Origin: UBA6168 sp041741095
GTDB taxonomy: Bacteria > Bacteroidota > Bacteroidia > Chitinophagales > Saprospiraceae
Direction: 5' to 3'
DNA length: 64,000 nt
Assembly (NCBI GenBank): GCA_041741095.1
Contig: JBGSKQ010000138.1
Coordinates: forward strand, 1 to 64,000
Shown: one piece after another, positions 8,799-16,865 of the stretch
How positions within the stretch are numbered: position 1 is the stretch's first letter
Layout of the letters: every line of letters begins with the position of its first letter
Made by a program: the position numbers and the translations under genes
The notes under the pieces: generated by a model
Told to the model about the DNA's origin: nothing
What the model saw: only the letters and a program-made list of their open reading frames with translations
Databases searched by the model: none

Positions 8799-9434
8799 TC
8801 AAGTCTGCTGAATTTTCTTTTCCAGCTTTATGATTTCTTTTAAAAGGGCCTCCCTGTTTTTGGCTGACTTGATGAAGGTAGGCAGCTTTTCAACCAGCGT
8901 GAACCCCTTCCGGTTGTTTCTTTCCCTGATCTTGGCCTGGATATATTTTTTCAAATATGCTAAATGCTCGGCGTTATTGGCCCAAAAAACATTTCCCCGG
9001 AAATCCGTTTGCAGCCAGAGTTCGCAGCCGAAGAAGTTGTCCTTGCCTGCCCCAAAACCTTGGGATATCACCCTGTACTCCATGTATATCGGTTCATACA
9101 CCTGCACGTCCCGGCAATTGGAGCAAGTCACTTTTATCTTTTCTTCCTTTTTCTCCAGGTTGTCTAAATCAAGTTGAAAAAGCTCCCCGCATTTCGGGCA
9201 GTTTCTTTTCAAATGCATCTGGTAGCGGACCGGGTGGTTCGATTTCACCAAGCTGCAATTTCGGCAAGCCAGTTTTGCCGTTCCGTTTTCCCCGCATTTC
9301 ACTTCAGCCATTTTTTGGCATTGCGGGCACTGGACGAGTATTTGCCGGGAAAAAGTTTGCAAAGTTAAATTCTCATCCTGAAACCGGTCCTCCGGTGAAA
9401 TTGCTTCAAACTTATTTTCTTTACTGCGTTTCAT
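8799..9434 (-). CDS. Multi-zinc-ribbon protein of unknown function
   Basis: The ATG at 9434 overlaps the stop codon of the upstream amidohydrolase (ATGA), which fixes this start; a longer reading adds 17 residues inside that gene. The 211-residue product has paired cysteines CPQC, CRNC, CPKC and CSNC between about residues 34 and 110, consistent with two zinc ribbons. The C-terminal half has an FWANNAEHLAYLKKYIQAK segment and ends in a basic, probably helical region (REALLKEIIKLEKKIQQ). No signal peptide or membrane segment. Function unknown. Translational coupling suggests it is made together with the amidohydrolase, but a functional link is not shown. Confidence 0.8.
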   Translation of the reverse strand: MKRSKENKFEAISPEDRFQDENLTLQTFSRQILVQCPQCQKMAEVKCGENGTAKLACRNCSLVKSNHPVRYQMHLKRNCPKCGELFQLDLDNLEKKEEKIKVTCSNCRDVQVYEPIYMEYRVISQGFGAGKDNFFGCELWLQTDFRGNVFWANNAEHLAYLKKYIQAKIRERNNRKGFTLVEKLPTFIKSAKNREALLKEIIKLEKKIQQT

Positions 9435-10453
9435 CCTAAAAATTGCTTTTTCTCCAAGCCCAACCACTCCAGCGTATTCTTCCAAAAAATCTTCTCAACG
9501 GTCTCCTCCGGCAAATCCGATTGCTCAATAAACTCTCCAATCGTCAAATCCCCCAGTGGGAATGGGTAGTCCGAGCCGAGCGTCACTTTGTCCGTTCCGA
9601 TGGTGTCGAGCACGTATTTCAGCATGGTGATGTCGTGCGTGATGCAGTCCACCCAGAACTGGCCGAGGTAATTGCGAGGATTTACCGGATTGTCAATGGC
9701 CACGAGGTCGGGGCGGCAGTTGAAGCCGTGCTCGATGCGCCCGATGGTGGGCAGGAAAGAGCCGCCCGCATGGGCAAAACAGCAGCGCAGGCCCGGCAGT
9801 TTTTCAAACACCCCGCTGAAAATCATGGAACATACCGCCCGGCTCGTCTCGGCAGGCATTCCGACCAGCCAGGGCAGCCAATATTTTTCCATGCTCGAAA
9901 AGCCCATCATGTTCCAGGGGTGTACAAAGAGCGCCATGCCCAAGTCCTGGCAGGCTTCGAAGATGGGGAAAAACTGTGCTTCGCCCAAGTTTAGATCGTT
10001 GATGTTGGAACCAATCTGAATGCCCACCAAGCCAATCTCCTTGCAACGTTGCAACTCCTTGATAGCCAATTCGGTATCCTGCATGGGCACGGTGCCGAGG
10101 CCGATGTAGTTTTTGGGAAAATCATGGACGATCTGCGCCACGCCGTCGTTGAGGTATTCCGAAATTTCGAGGGTATGCTCCGGCTTTGCCCAGTAGCTGA
10201 ACAGCACGGGAATGGTGCAGATAACCTGTACCTGTGTGCCGTGCGAGGCGTATTCGGGGATGCGGCTTTCGGCGTCCCAACAGTTTTGCTCCACCCGCCG
10301 GAAGAATTTTGTGCCCTTCATCATGTCGGCCCAGCCCTCCCGAAAGCTATCGGGATTGCGCTCCAGATGGATGAAGCCATCGTAGCCGAACTTGTCCGCC
10401 CAGCGGGGCAACTCGGCGGGCATGATGTGGGTGTGCATGTCAATTTTTAGCAT
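9431..10453 (-). CDS. Amidohydrolase, ACMSD-like (2-amino-3-carboxymuconate-6-semialdehyde decarboxylase family)
   Basis: ACMSD removes CO2 from the ring-opened product of 3-hydroxyanthranilate in tryptophan/kynurenine breakdown. At 340 residues the protein fits this branch of the amidohydrolase superfamily. Metal ligands are visible: HTH at residues 7-9, the histidine of LFVHPWN, the histidine of CFAHAGGSF, and the aspartate of TLGSDYPFPLGD. The N-terminal MLKIDMHTHIMPAELPRW and GYDGFIHL patterns are ACMSD-like. No other kynurenine-pathway gene is in the window, so substrate is inferred. A TACCTTTG -7 box lies 35 bp upstream. An imperfect palindrome at 10338-10355 lies in the coding sequence. 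Confidence 0.85.
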   Translation of the reverse strand: MLKIDMHTHIMPAELPRWADKFGYDGFIHLERNPDSFREGWADMMKGTKFFRRVEQNCWDAESRIPEYASHGTQVQVICTIPVLFSYWAKPEHTLEISEYLNDGVAQIVHDFPKNYIGLGTVPMQDTELAIKELQRCKEIGLVGIQIGSNINDLNLGEAQFFPIFEACQDLGMALFVHPWNMMGFSSMEKYWLPWLVGMPAETSRAVCSMIFSGVFEKLPGLRCCFAHAGGSFLPTIGRIEHGFNCRPDLVAIDNPVNPRNYLGQFWVDCITHDITMLKYVLDTIGTDKVTLGSDYPFPLGDLTIGEFIEQSDLPEETVEKIFWKNTLEWLGLEKKQFLG

Positions 10454-10487
10454 CGGGTTTATTATTTGGCTGGTTCAAAAAGGAGGG

Positions 10488-10495
10488 CAAAGGTA
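10488..10495 (-). promoter_or_regulatory. -7 box (TACCTTTG) for the ACMSD-like gene
   Basis: Matches the Bacteroidota TAnnTTTG element and lies 35 bp before the start codon. No clear TTTG -33 element was found at the expected distance. Confidence 0.45.
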
Positions 10496-10693
10496 CGGAG
10501 AGAATTTAGAGAAGGATAAAGGTCAACCTTCTGAGTGACTCAAGAACAGTTAAAAAATAACTCCGGCACAACGTCGTCAAGGTTTCAAACCCAACCGTAA
10601 GCAACCAAGCAACTTCCCACTTTTTTTACAGACTTTATCTCTTGAAATTCCCCGGCAACCATTTTTAAAAAAGACAATACCAACATTCAATAC

Positions 10694-11629
10694 ATGCACA
10701 GTTGCCCTTACTGCCACAATGCCAGATCGCTCCTGTTGGGAAATGTTTATTGCTCCAACGAAGGCACTGCCATGCAAAAACTGGATACCGGCACCTTGTT
10801 TATCAAATCAAAAAAACTCGAAGAAACTGCCGATCACGAGTCCCGCCTGTCCATCCGGCTCATGCTCAATGGCCAGCAATATTACAAGGTCGGCAGTAGC
10901 GAGCACCTTGTCGCCCCCGACAACTACCTGGTGGTAAACCAAGGCCAACGCTACCGCACTTCCTTCACGGCCGATTATGAGCAGGAAATGATTCTGGTGG
11001 CCTTTCAGCCGGGCTTTGCAGAGGGGCTTTTGCACTCGCTCATTGTACCTGAAGACAAATTATTGGACGATCCATTTTCCACCGGCCAGCAGCCCATTTA
11101 TTTTTTTGAAAAAACATATCCAAAAGATCCGATAATAGGGCAATTATTTTATCAATTAAGAAAATTAATTGACGAGCCTATCTCTGTAAAAAATGAGATA
11201 AATTTAGATGAAATATATTCGGATTTATTGTTGCAATTATTAAACACACACCGTCATATCAGGCAGGAAATCAATCAATTGCGCAGCATAAAAAGGGCTA
11301 CCCGTACAGAATTATATCGGCGTTTAAATATTGCCAAAGATTATATAGAGGCCCATATTTCCCAGAATATAAGTATCGAATATGCAGCCAATATAGCCTG
11401 CCTTTCCCCCCATCATTTCAAACGAACATTTAAAGACCTGTTTGGCATTTCTCCCCATCAATTCCACGTAAAAAAACGGCTCGAAAGGGCTTGCCATTTG
11501 TTGCAAAATTCTTCCTCCGTGGGTGAAGCGTGCCGACAAGTAGGTTTTGAGGACACCAGTTCTTTTATCAGGCTGTTCCGGCGGCATTTCGGGCACACGC
11601 CCGGGGTTTTTGCCAGCCGGGGAAATTAG
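10694..11629 (+). CDS. AraC-family transcriptional regulator
   Basis: The C-terminal 100 residues contain two helix-turn-helix motifs of the AraC/XylS type (IAKDYIEAHISQNISIEYAA, LSPHHFKRTFKDLFGISPHQ, then VGEACRQVGFEDTSSFIRLF). The N-terminal half resembles a cupin-like effector domain (VGSSEHLVAPDNYLVVNQG). Translation could begin at 10694, giving an unusual CPYC..C N-terminus, or at the ATG at 10772 (285 residues), a typical start for this family; I slightly favour the latter. It is followed 55 bp later by the PDZ-hydrolase gene on the same strand, so it may regulate that run. The middle of the gene (11100-11400) is more AT-rich than its neighbours. Confidence 0.88.
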   Translation: MHSCPYCHNARSLLLGNVYCSNEGTAMQKLDTGTLFIKSKKLEETADHESRLSIRLMLNGQQYYKVGSSEHLVAPDNYLVVNQGQRYRTSFTADYEQEMILVAFQPGFAEGLLHSLIVPEDKLLDDPFSTGQQPIYFFEKTYPKDPIIGQLFYQLRKLIDEPISVKNEINLDEIYSDLLLQLLNTHRHIRQEINQLRSIKRATRTELYRRLNIAKDYIEAHISQNISIEYAANIACLSPHHFKRTFKDLFGISPHQFHVKKRLERACHLLQNSSSVGEACRQVGFEDTSSFIRLFRRHFGHTPGVFASRGN

Positions 11630-11684
11630 CCTTTTTCGCATATCCGCCCTTTCCTTTGGTACGTAGTTTTACCAGCAAAAAAAA

Positions 11685-13919
11685 ATGTACAATTATCTTC
11701 TAACACTCCGTACTGTACGGTTTTGCACAAAACCTTTTAGTTCCAAGTATCCCATATCGGCGCTCTTGATGTTAGGGGCATTCAGCTTATTTTCCCAACA
11801 AAAATCCGAAGCCGAACTGCCCCGCAGGGCCTTCCTCGGCATCCGCATGGAACCCATTACCGACGACGTGCAGCGGGTGATGAACCTACCTGCTGCAAAA
11901 GGAGTGCTCATCCAGGACGTCATACCCGGCTCCACTGCTGAAGCGGCTGGCTTTCAGCGGGGCGACGTGCTGCTCGAACTGGATGGCCGGGAGGTCAATT
12001 CGCCCGACGAGGCCGTGCGAATGGTGGGCGCCTACCGGGCCGGGCAAAACCTGGGCTACAAATACATCCGGGCAGGCAAAACCATTGAAACTAAGACTAA
12101 CATACAGGGTTTGCCCAAAGAAATTTACCCTGATTTGGAAGTCAGTTATGGGGCCGTGAAGGCGGGTGACGCCACGCTCCGAACCATCGTCGCCAAGTCC
12201 AAAAACAGCACTGGGAAACTGCCTGCCCTGCTGTTCATCCAGGGCATTGGCTGCTACTCAGTGGACACGCCTTTTGACACCTTGCGCTCGGAGTTGCAAG
12301 TGCTAAACGCCGCTGCCCGCCAGGGGTTTGTGGTGATGCGGGTAGAAAAATCGGGCATCGGCGACAGCCAGGGCGAAGCCTGCGAAGAGTTGGATTTTTT
12401 CACCGAACTGCAAGGCTACCAACAAGCATTTGCAGCCCTGCAGAAACGGCCCGATGTGGACGCCGACAATTGTTTCATTTTTGGCCACAGCATGGGCGGT
12501 GTGATGGCCCCGCTCGTGGCCAAGGAACTGCCCGTGAAAGGCATCGCCGTGTATGGCACCATTGGCACCAATTTCATGGAATATTTCACACTGACCCGCC
12601 GCACCATCGCCGAAGCCTATGGCATGACCCCAGCCGAAACGGACGACTACATCAAGGTGCAATGCGAGTGCGCTTCGCTCCTGATCGAAGCCCAATACAG
12701 TAGGGAAGAGGCGGTGAAACGCAACCCTGTTTGCGGGGAAGTGTACGACATATTGTTGCTGCGCAGCGAAGCCTTTTGGCGGCAGCTCTACGGCGAGGTG
12801 AACATCAGCTACAATTGGCAGGAATACAATGGGAAATTGTTGTCCATGTGGGGCGCTACAGATTACATCGCCTCCCGTTTTGAGCATGATTGGATAGCGA
12901 AGGCAGTGAACCAAAAGCACCCCGGCAATGGCACTTTTGTGGAAATCCCCAACAGCAACCACGGCATGTATGCTGCCTCCACTTTCCAAGAGGCGGCAGA
13001 CAACCCTGGCCCTTTTAACCCGAATGTGATTTCCGTTTTGAACACATGGCTCAACGATCGTTTGGCAGAAAAATGGGAAAACAAGGCATGGGGCAAGAGC
13101 AGCGATGTCACGGAAGTGCTTTGGATGGAAGGCGTCGAAAATGCCTACCCTCGTGCGTCGGCGGATGGCAGCCAAATTCTTTTTCAAAGCAACCGTAGCG
13201 GAAAATGGCAGCTTTACCTCATAAATGCCGATGGCAGCAACCTGCGCCAAATCACCACAGGTAACCACAATAACAACTTCCCAGACTGGAGTGCCGACAA
13301 CCAAAAAGTGGCCTTTGTGTCCGACCGGGACGGCAACGAGGAGATCTATGTGATGAACCTGGACGGCACTGGCCTGGCCCGGCTAACACAGCACGATGGC
13401 CGTGACATTCACCCTTATTTTGCGCCGGATGGGAAAAGCCTTTTGTTCAATTCTTCCCGTGACAATGCCAACAGTTTTGATATTTATCAAATTGACATTT
13501 CAGAAAAAAACCTGCGCCGCCTCAGCCAAACTGCCGAGGTGGAAACCTGCGCCCGTTTTTCACCCGACGGCAAAAAAATCCTTTACCTGAAGGGGTTTCC
13601 CGATGGCAGCGACGACATTTTTGTGATGGATGCAGACGGCAGCCACCCCACTAACCTCACCAATACGCCCCAAATTGAGGGCTGGCCCGCATGGTCGCCC
13701 GACGGCAGCAAAGTGGTCTTTTCTTCCCGCCGCAACGGGAACTATTGCCTGTACGAAATGAATGCCGACGGCGGCAATGTGCAGCAAATCAGCTTCGCAG
13801 AGCCGCCCCGTTACGACGCCAGGGCTGGCTACATGGCCGAAAACAACCGCATTCTTTTTAACCGGCAAACAGGCGGCACGATTGGGATTTTTGTTTTGGA
13901 AAAAGAAAAGAGGCCATGA
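11685..13919 (+). CDS. Exported PDZ - alpha/beta hydrolase - TolB-type beta-propeller fusion
   Basis: A signal peptide (hydrophobic ISALLMLGAFSLFSQ, residues 25-40) leads to a PDZ domain (about 48-130: GVLIQDVIPGSTAEAAGFQRGD). Next is an alpha/beta-hydrolase domain (about 150-460) with nucleophile elbow GHSMGG near residue 269, ESGIGDSQGEACEELDF-like strand upstream and SNHGMY as possible catalytic His. Last is a PD40/WD40-like propeller (about 490-740) of repeated DGxxIxFxSxRxGxxxIYxMNxDG units. PDZ plus propeller suggests a peptide- or protein-binding periplasmic enzyme; the hydrolase could be an esterase or S9-like peptidase. It lies 55 bp after the AraC gene and 39 bp before the DJ-1 gene. 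Confidence 0.82.
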   Translation: MYNYLLTLRTVRFCTKPFSSKYPISALLMLGAFSLFSQQKSEAELPRRAFLGIRMEPITDDVQRVMNLPAAKGVLIQDVIPGSTAEAAGFQRGDVLLELDGREVNSPDEAVRMVGAYRAGQNLGYKYIRAGKTIETKTNIQGLPKEIYPDLEVSYGAVKAGDATLRTIVAKSKNSTGKLPALLFIQGIGCYSVDTPFDTLRSELQVLNAAARQGFVVMRVEKSGIGDSQGEACEELDFFTELQGYQQAFAALQKRPDVDADNCFIFGHSMGGVMAPLVAKELPVKGIAVYGTIGTNFMEYFTLTRRTIAEAYGMTPAETDDYIKVQCECASLLIEAQYSREEAVKRNPVCGEVYDILLLRSEAFWRQLYGEVNISYNWQEYNGKLLSMWGATDYIASRFEHDWIAKAVNQKHPGNGTFVEIPNSNHGMYAASTFQEAADNPGPFNPNVISVLNTWLNDRLAEKWENKAWGKSSDVTEVLWMEGVENAYPRASADGSQILFQSNRSGKWQLYLINADGSNLRQITTGNHNNNFPDWSADNQKVAFVSDRDGNEEIYVMNLDGTGLARLTQHDGRDIHPYFAPDGKSLLFNSSRDNANSFDIYQIDISEKNLRRLSQTAEVETCARFSPDGKKILYLKGFPDGSDDIFVMDADGSHPTNLTNTPQIEGWPAWSPDGSKVVFSSRRNGNYCLYEMNADGGNVQQISFAEPPRYDARAGYMAENNRILFNRQTGGTIGIFVLEKEKRP

Positions 13920-13958
13920 GCGTAAAAAAACTTTAAACTTTATAAACAGCAACCTGCC

Positions 13959-14984
13959 ATGAAGCATTCATTTATCCTCCTTTGTTTTGCCATTGTTTTC
14001 GTGTACCCGCTGAAGCATTGGGCACAAGGGAATCAGCCCGAACCCATCCAAGTAGGTATTTTGCTGTACGAGGGCGTGGAAATCATTGATTTTACAGGGC
14101 CCTTCGAAGTGTTGATGGCTGCAAGAATGAAAGTTTTTACCATGTCGCCGGATGGGAACCTGCTAAGCACCAACATGGGCCTTCAAGTCAAACCTGATTA
14201 TGGCCTATCCACCTGTCCACCCTTTGATGTACTGCTCGTGCCTGGCGGCGATATTGGAGAAATCGGCAAATCCGGCATACTTGGCGATACCGCTGCCATG
14301 AACTGGGTAAAAACCAAGGCAGGCGAGGCCAAATACGTCATGTCCGTATGCAACGGCGCTTTTATTCTTGCCCATAATGGCCTGCTCGATGGTCTGGAGG
14401 TGACCACCTATTGGAGAGCTATTCCTGACCTCGACTCATTATTGCCCAATGCTGCCGTCGTGAGCGACAAGCGATTCACCGACAATGGCAAAATAATCAC
14501 TACGGCGGGGCTTACATCGGGCATGGACGGAGCATTTCACCTCGTGGAAAAACTGCTCGGCAAAGGCCAGGCCCAAACGACCGCCCTCAATCTCGAATAC
14601 AACTGGCAACCGGACGCAAATTTCGCACGGGCAGCCTTGGCCGATCGGCACATGCACTTCTGGCTCTCCGACGAAGGCCAAGCCGAAACCCTCAGCCGGG
14701 AAGGAACCCGTGACGAATGGGAATCCCGCTGGCATGTTTGGGAACTTTCAGCGCAAAGCTTGTTCGATAGCGTTAACCAATCCATTGCCGAACAAAAAGT
14801 GTGGACTAAACCGCATGTGCGATGGCAAAAATCCAAAAAGCAGCCTGAGCTGCCTTACCATAGCCATTGGGAGTTTCAGGATGAAAATGGTGCCTGGTGG
14901 GACGGCATCGTCAGCATCACAGAAACGCTTGGCAAAAAGGACGATAGCACATTGTCAATTCGTGTATCAAAAAGAAAATCCTGA
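13959..14984 (+). CDS. Exported DJ-1/PfpI (GATase1-like) family protein with extra C-terminal domain
   Basis: An N-terminal signal peptide (residues 1-23, ending HWAQG) is followed by a DJ-1/PfpI domain (about 31-215) resembling isonitrile-hydratase/GlxA N-terminal domains: VGILLYEGVEIIDFTGPFEV, LLVPGG and the nucleophile elbow SVCNGAF with Cys131. The final 115 residues (about 225-341), rich in Trp and His, belong to no family I recognise. Most DJ-1/PfpI proteins are cytoplasmic, so export is unusual. It sits between the PDZ-hydrolase and DUF885 genes with short gaps (39 and 18 bp), suggesting one transcript. Catalytic activity is unknown. Confidence 0.82.
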   Translation: MKHSFILLCFAIVFVYPLKHWAQGNQPEPIQVGILLYEGVEIIDFTGPFEVLMAARMKVFTMSPDGNLLSTNMGLQVKPDYGLSTCPPFDVLLVPGGDIGEIGKSGILGDTAAMNWVKTKAGEAKYVMSVCNGAFILAHNGLLDGLEVTTYWRAIPDLDSLLPNAAVVSDKRFTDNGKIITTAGLTSGMDGAFHLVEKLLGKGQAQTTALNLEYNWQPDANFARAALADRHMHFWLSDEGQAETLSREGTRDEWESRWHVWELSAQSLFDSVNQSIAEQKVWTKPHVRWQKSKKQPELPYHSHWEFQDENGAWWDGIVSITETLGKKDDSTLSIRVSKRKS

Positions 14985-15002
14985 CAATCAATTCTTTATA
15001 CT

Positions 15003-16331
15003 ATGACTAACCTGCTCTTCTTTTTGTTTTTACTTCGGGGCTGCCCCGCTCCGGCGGCTGATGCTGCCACTTTCGCCCAGTTGATGGAAGACTTCGACCA
15101 AGGCTATGCAACCCTCGAAATCCCTGATCTCGACTACGACTATCGGGCCGCAATGGACGCCATTCCTCCACTCGTCCACATCAACAGGCAGTTGGCTTTT
15201 TTTAAAAAAATGCAAAGTGAACTGGCCGCATTTAACCGTGAAAAACTCATCACCAATGAGCGCCTGCAATACGACCACCTGGAGTTTGAAATCAAGCTCA
15301 ACCAGGAACGCCTGGCGCTCGAAAAGGCGTGGCGGGAAACCCCGCCCACTGCCGTGCCAGCCGATGGTATGGGCAAACTGCCCAAAGGCTGGTACCAATA
15401 CCGCATCCACACGTTTACCAGCGTCTATATTTCGCCAGAGGAGTTATTTGATTTTGGCAAAAAAGAAGTGGCCAGGGTAAAGGGGGAAATCAGCCGCATT
15501 CAGGCAGCATTGGGTTATGCCAACGATAGTGCAGATTTTTACAAAAAACTGCAATCCGACGAGTTTGTCCTGACGGACAAGTCCGAGGTATTGCGCCGTT
15601 ACGAGGAAATCAAATCGGTAGCATACGCCCATCTCGGCAAGCTCTTTTTGGATACCGATGTGCCGGACATTGCCTTCATGGAGTGGGAGGGTGCCGACCG
15701 CTTCACGCCGCCCGGCAGGTATAATTCCGTGGACAACAACCCTTACGGCACCGCCGTCTTCCACTTCAATTTTTATGGAAACCGCCACAACAGCCGGGTC
15801 ATGGACTGGATGTTCATGCACGAAGCTGTGCCGGGCCACCATTACCAATGGAGCATGAGGGAAAAGTTGCCAGTACAGCCTGCTTTTAAGCGCCATTTTT
15901 ACTATCCGGGCAATTTTGAAGGTTGGGCGGCTTACGTGGAATACCTGGGAAAAGACATGGGCCTCTACCGTGATCCTTACACCGAATTAGGCAAGTGGGA
16001 ATGGGATTTGGTTCGCTCCACCCGCATCCTTATTGATGTGGGCATCCATCATTTTGGCTGGTCGAAAGAAGAGGCTATTGCTTGCTGGAAAGAGCACATC
16101 CCTGGCCAAGACGACATCGCCGAACGGGAAGTGGTGCGCTGTACCAATTGGCCCGCCCAGGCGCTCAGCTACAAGGTCGGGGCTTGGAAAATCCAGCAGA
16201 TGGCCGACGATTTAAAAAAGAAAAATCCTGAAAATTTCTCCTTGCCTGCATTTCACAGCGCATTTTTAAGGACGGGGCAAACGCCAATGGAGGCCGTGGT
16301 AAAGAACATCGAAGGCTTTATGGAGGGGTAA
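15003..16331 (+). CDS. DUF885-family putative metallopeptidase, possible lipoprotein
   Basis: The core motif HEAVPGHHYQ (about residue 273) is the hallmark of DUF885 proteins, which carry an HExxPGHH zinc-site-like sequence; peptidase activity is inferred. Other family landmarks are NFEGWAAYVEYLGKDMGLY and the C-terminal AQALSYKVGAWKIQ. At 442 residues it is shorter than the roughly 550-600 usual for the family, mainly in the N-terminal half. The N-terminus (LLFFLFLLRGC) could be a lipobox, so it may be a lipoprotein. It begins 18 bp after the DJ-1 gene, last in the four-gene run. Confidence 0.84.
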   Translation: MTNLLFFLFLLRGCPAPAADAATFAQLMEDFDQGYATLEIPDLDYDYRAAMDAIPPLVHINRQLAFFKKMQSELAAFNREKLITNERLQYDHLEFEIKLNQERLALEKAWRETPPTAVPADGMGKLPKGWYQYRIHTFTSVYISPEELFDFGKKEVARVKGEISRIQAALGYANDSADFYKKLQSDEFVLTDKSEVLRRYEEIKSVAYAHLGKLFLDTDVPDIAFMEWEGADRFTPPGRYNSVDNNPYGTAVFHFNFYGNRHNSRVMDWMFMHEAVPGHHYQWSMREKLPVQPAFKRHFYYPGNFEGWAAYVEYLGKDMGLYRDPYTELGKWEWDLVRSTRILIDVGIHHFGWSKEEAIACWKEHIPGQDDIAEREVVRCTNWPAQALSYKVGAWKIQQMADDLKKKNPENFSLPAFHSAFLRTGQTPMEAVVKNIEGFMEG

Positions 16332-16336
16332 AACAC

Positions 16337-16621
16337 TCATGCCCCCACCGTCACCTCATCCTTGATCATCTCATAATTCAAAGGCATGTGCTGCAAATCG
16401 GCGAAGCGGCGGATGCTGAAATTTGGCTCGAAGGTAAACTTGATGCCATTGCGGACGACCCAGCCCGTTTGCGGATTATGGATTTCGTTCAGCAGCAGGC
16501 CGATGCCATTGGCGGATTTCACCACATCACGGATGGAGTACATTGTGTCCTGCACTGGGCGGTTCGGGATTTCGGCGATCTGTTCTGCCGTGAAATGGTC
16601 GTCAATGCAAATAATGTCCAT
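16337..16621 (-). CDS. Small conserved-looking protein of unknown function (94 aa)
   Basis: A short acidic protein with no signal peptide or membrane helix. It starts MDIICIDDHF and contains RPVQDTMYSIRDVVKSANG and a FTFEPNFSIRRFADLQ stretch. I do not recognise the family. Support for being real comes from ordinary codon use, a TATCTTTG -7 box 28 bp upstream, and lack of any competing gene. Its stop is 5 bp from the DUF885 stop on the other strand, so the two converge. Confidence 0.65.
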   Translation of the reverse strand: MDIICIDDHFTAEQIAEIPNRPVQDTMYSIRDVVKSANGIGLLLNEIHNPQTGWVVRNGIKFTFEPNFSIRRFADLQHMPLNYEMIKDEVTVGA

Positions 16622-16648
16622 TGTTTTTGATTTTTAAGAATGCCGGGG

Positions 16649-16656
16649 CAAAGATA
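16649..16656 (-). promoter_or_regulatory. -7 box (TATCTTTG) for the 94-aa gene
   Basis: An exact TAnnTTTG match, 28 bp upstream of the start codon. No convincing -33 element. Confidence 0.5.
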
Positions 16657-16865
16657 AAAAGCGCATCCATTCCTGGGTTTTTGCTTTGGTGGGGAAAAAG
16701 CGCTCTGTTGTTGCATTTCAACAATTTTAGCTGCAAAACAGTTGGTGGAAAAGTGTGCGCATTTTTACAAATCTTGCGCTCTGCGCTGACGGGAATTGGG
16801 CTGCCATTCCTGCTTTTCTTTCTATCTTCACCGCTCTTTTATTTTACCTAAATCAAATTCTTATT

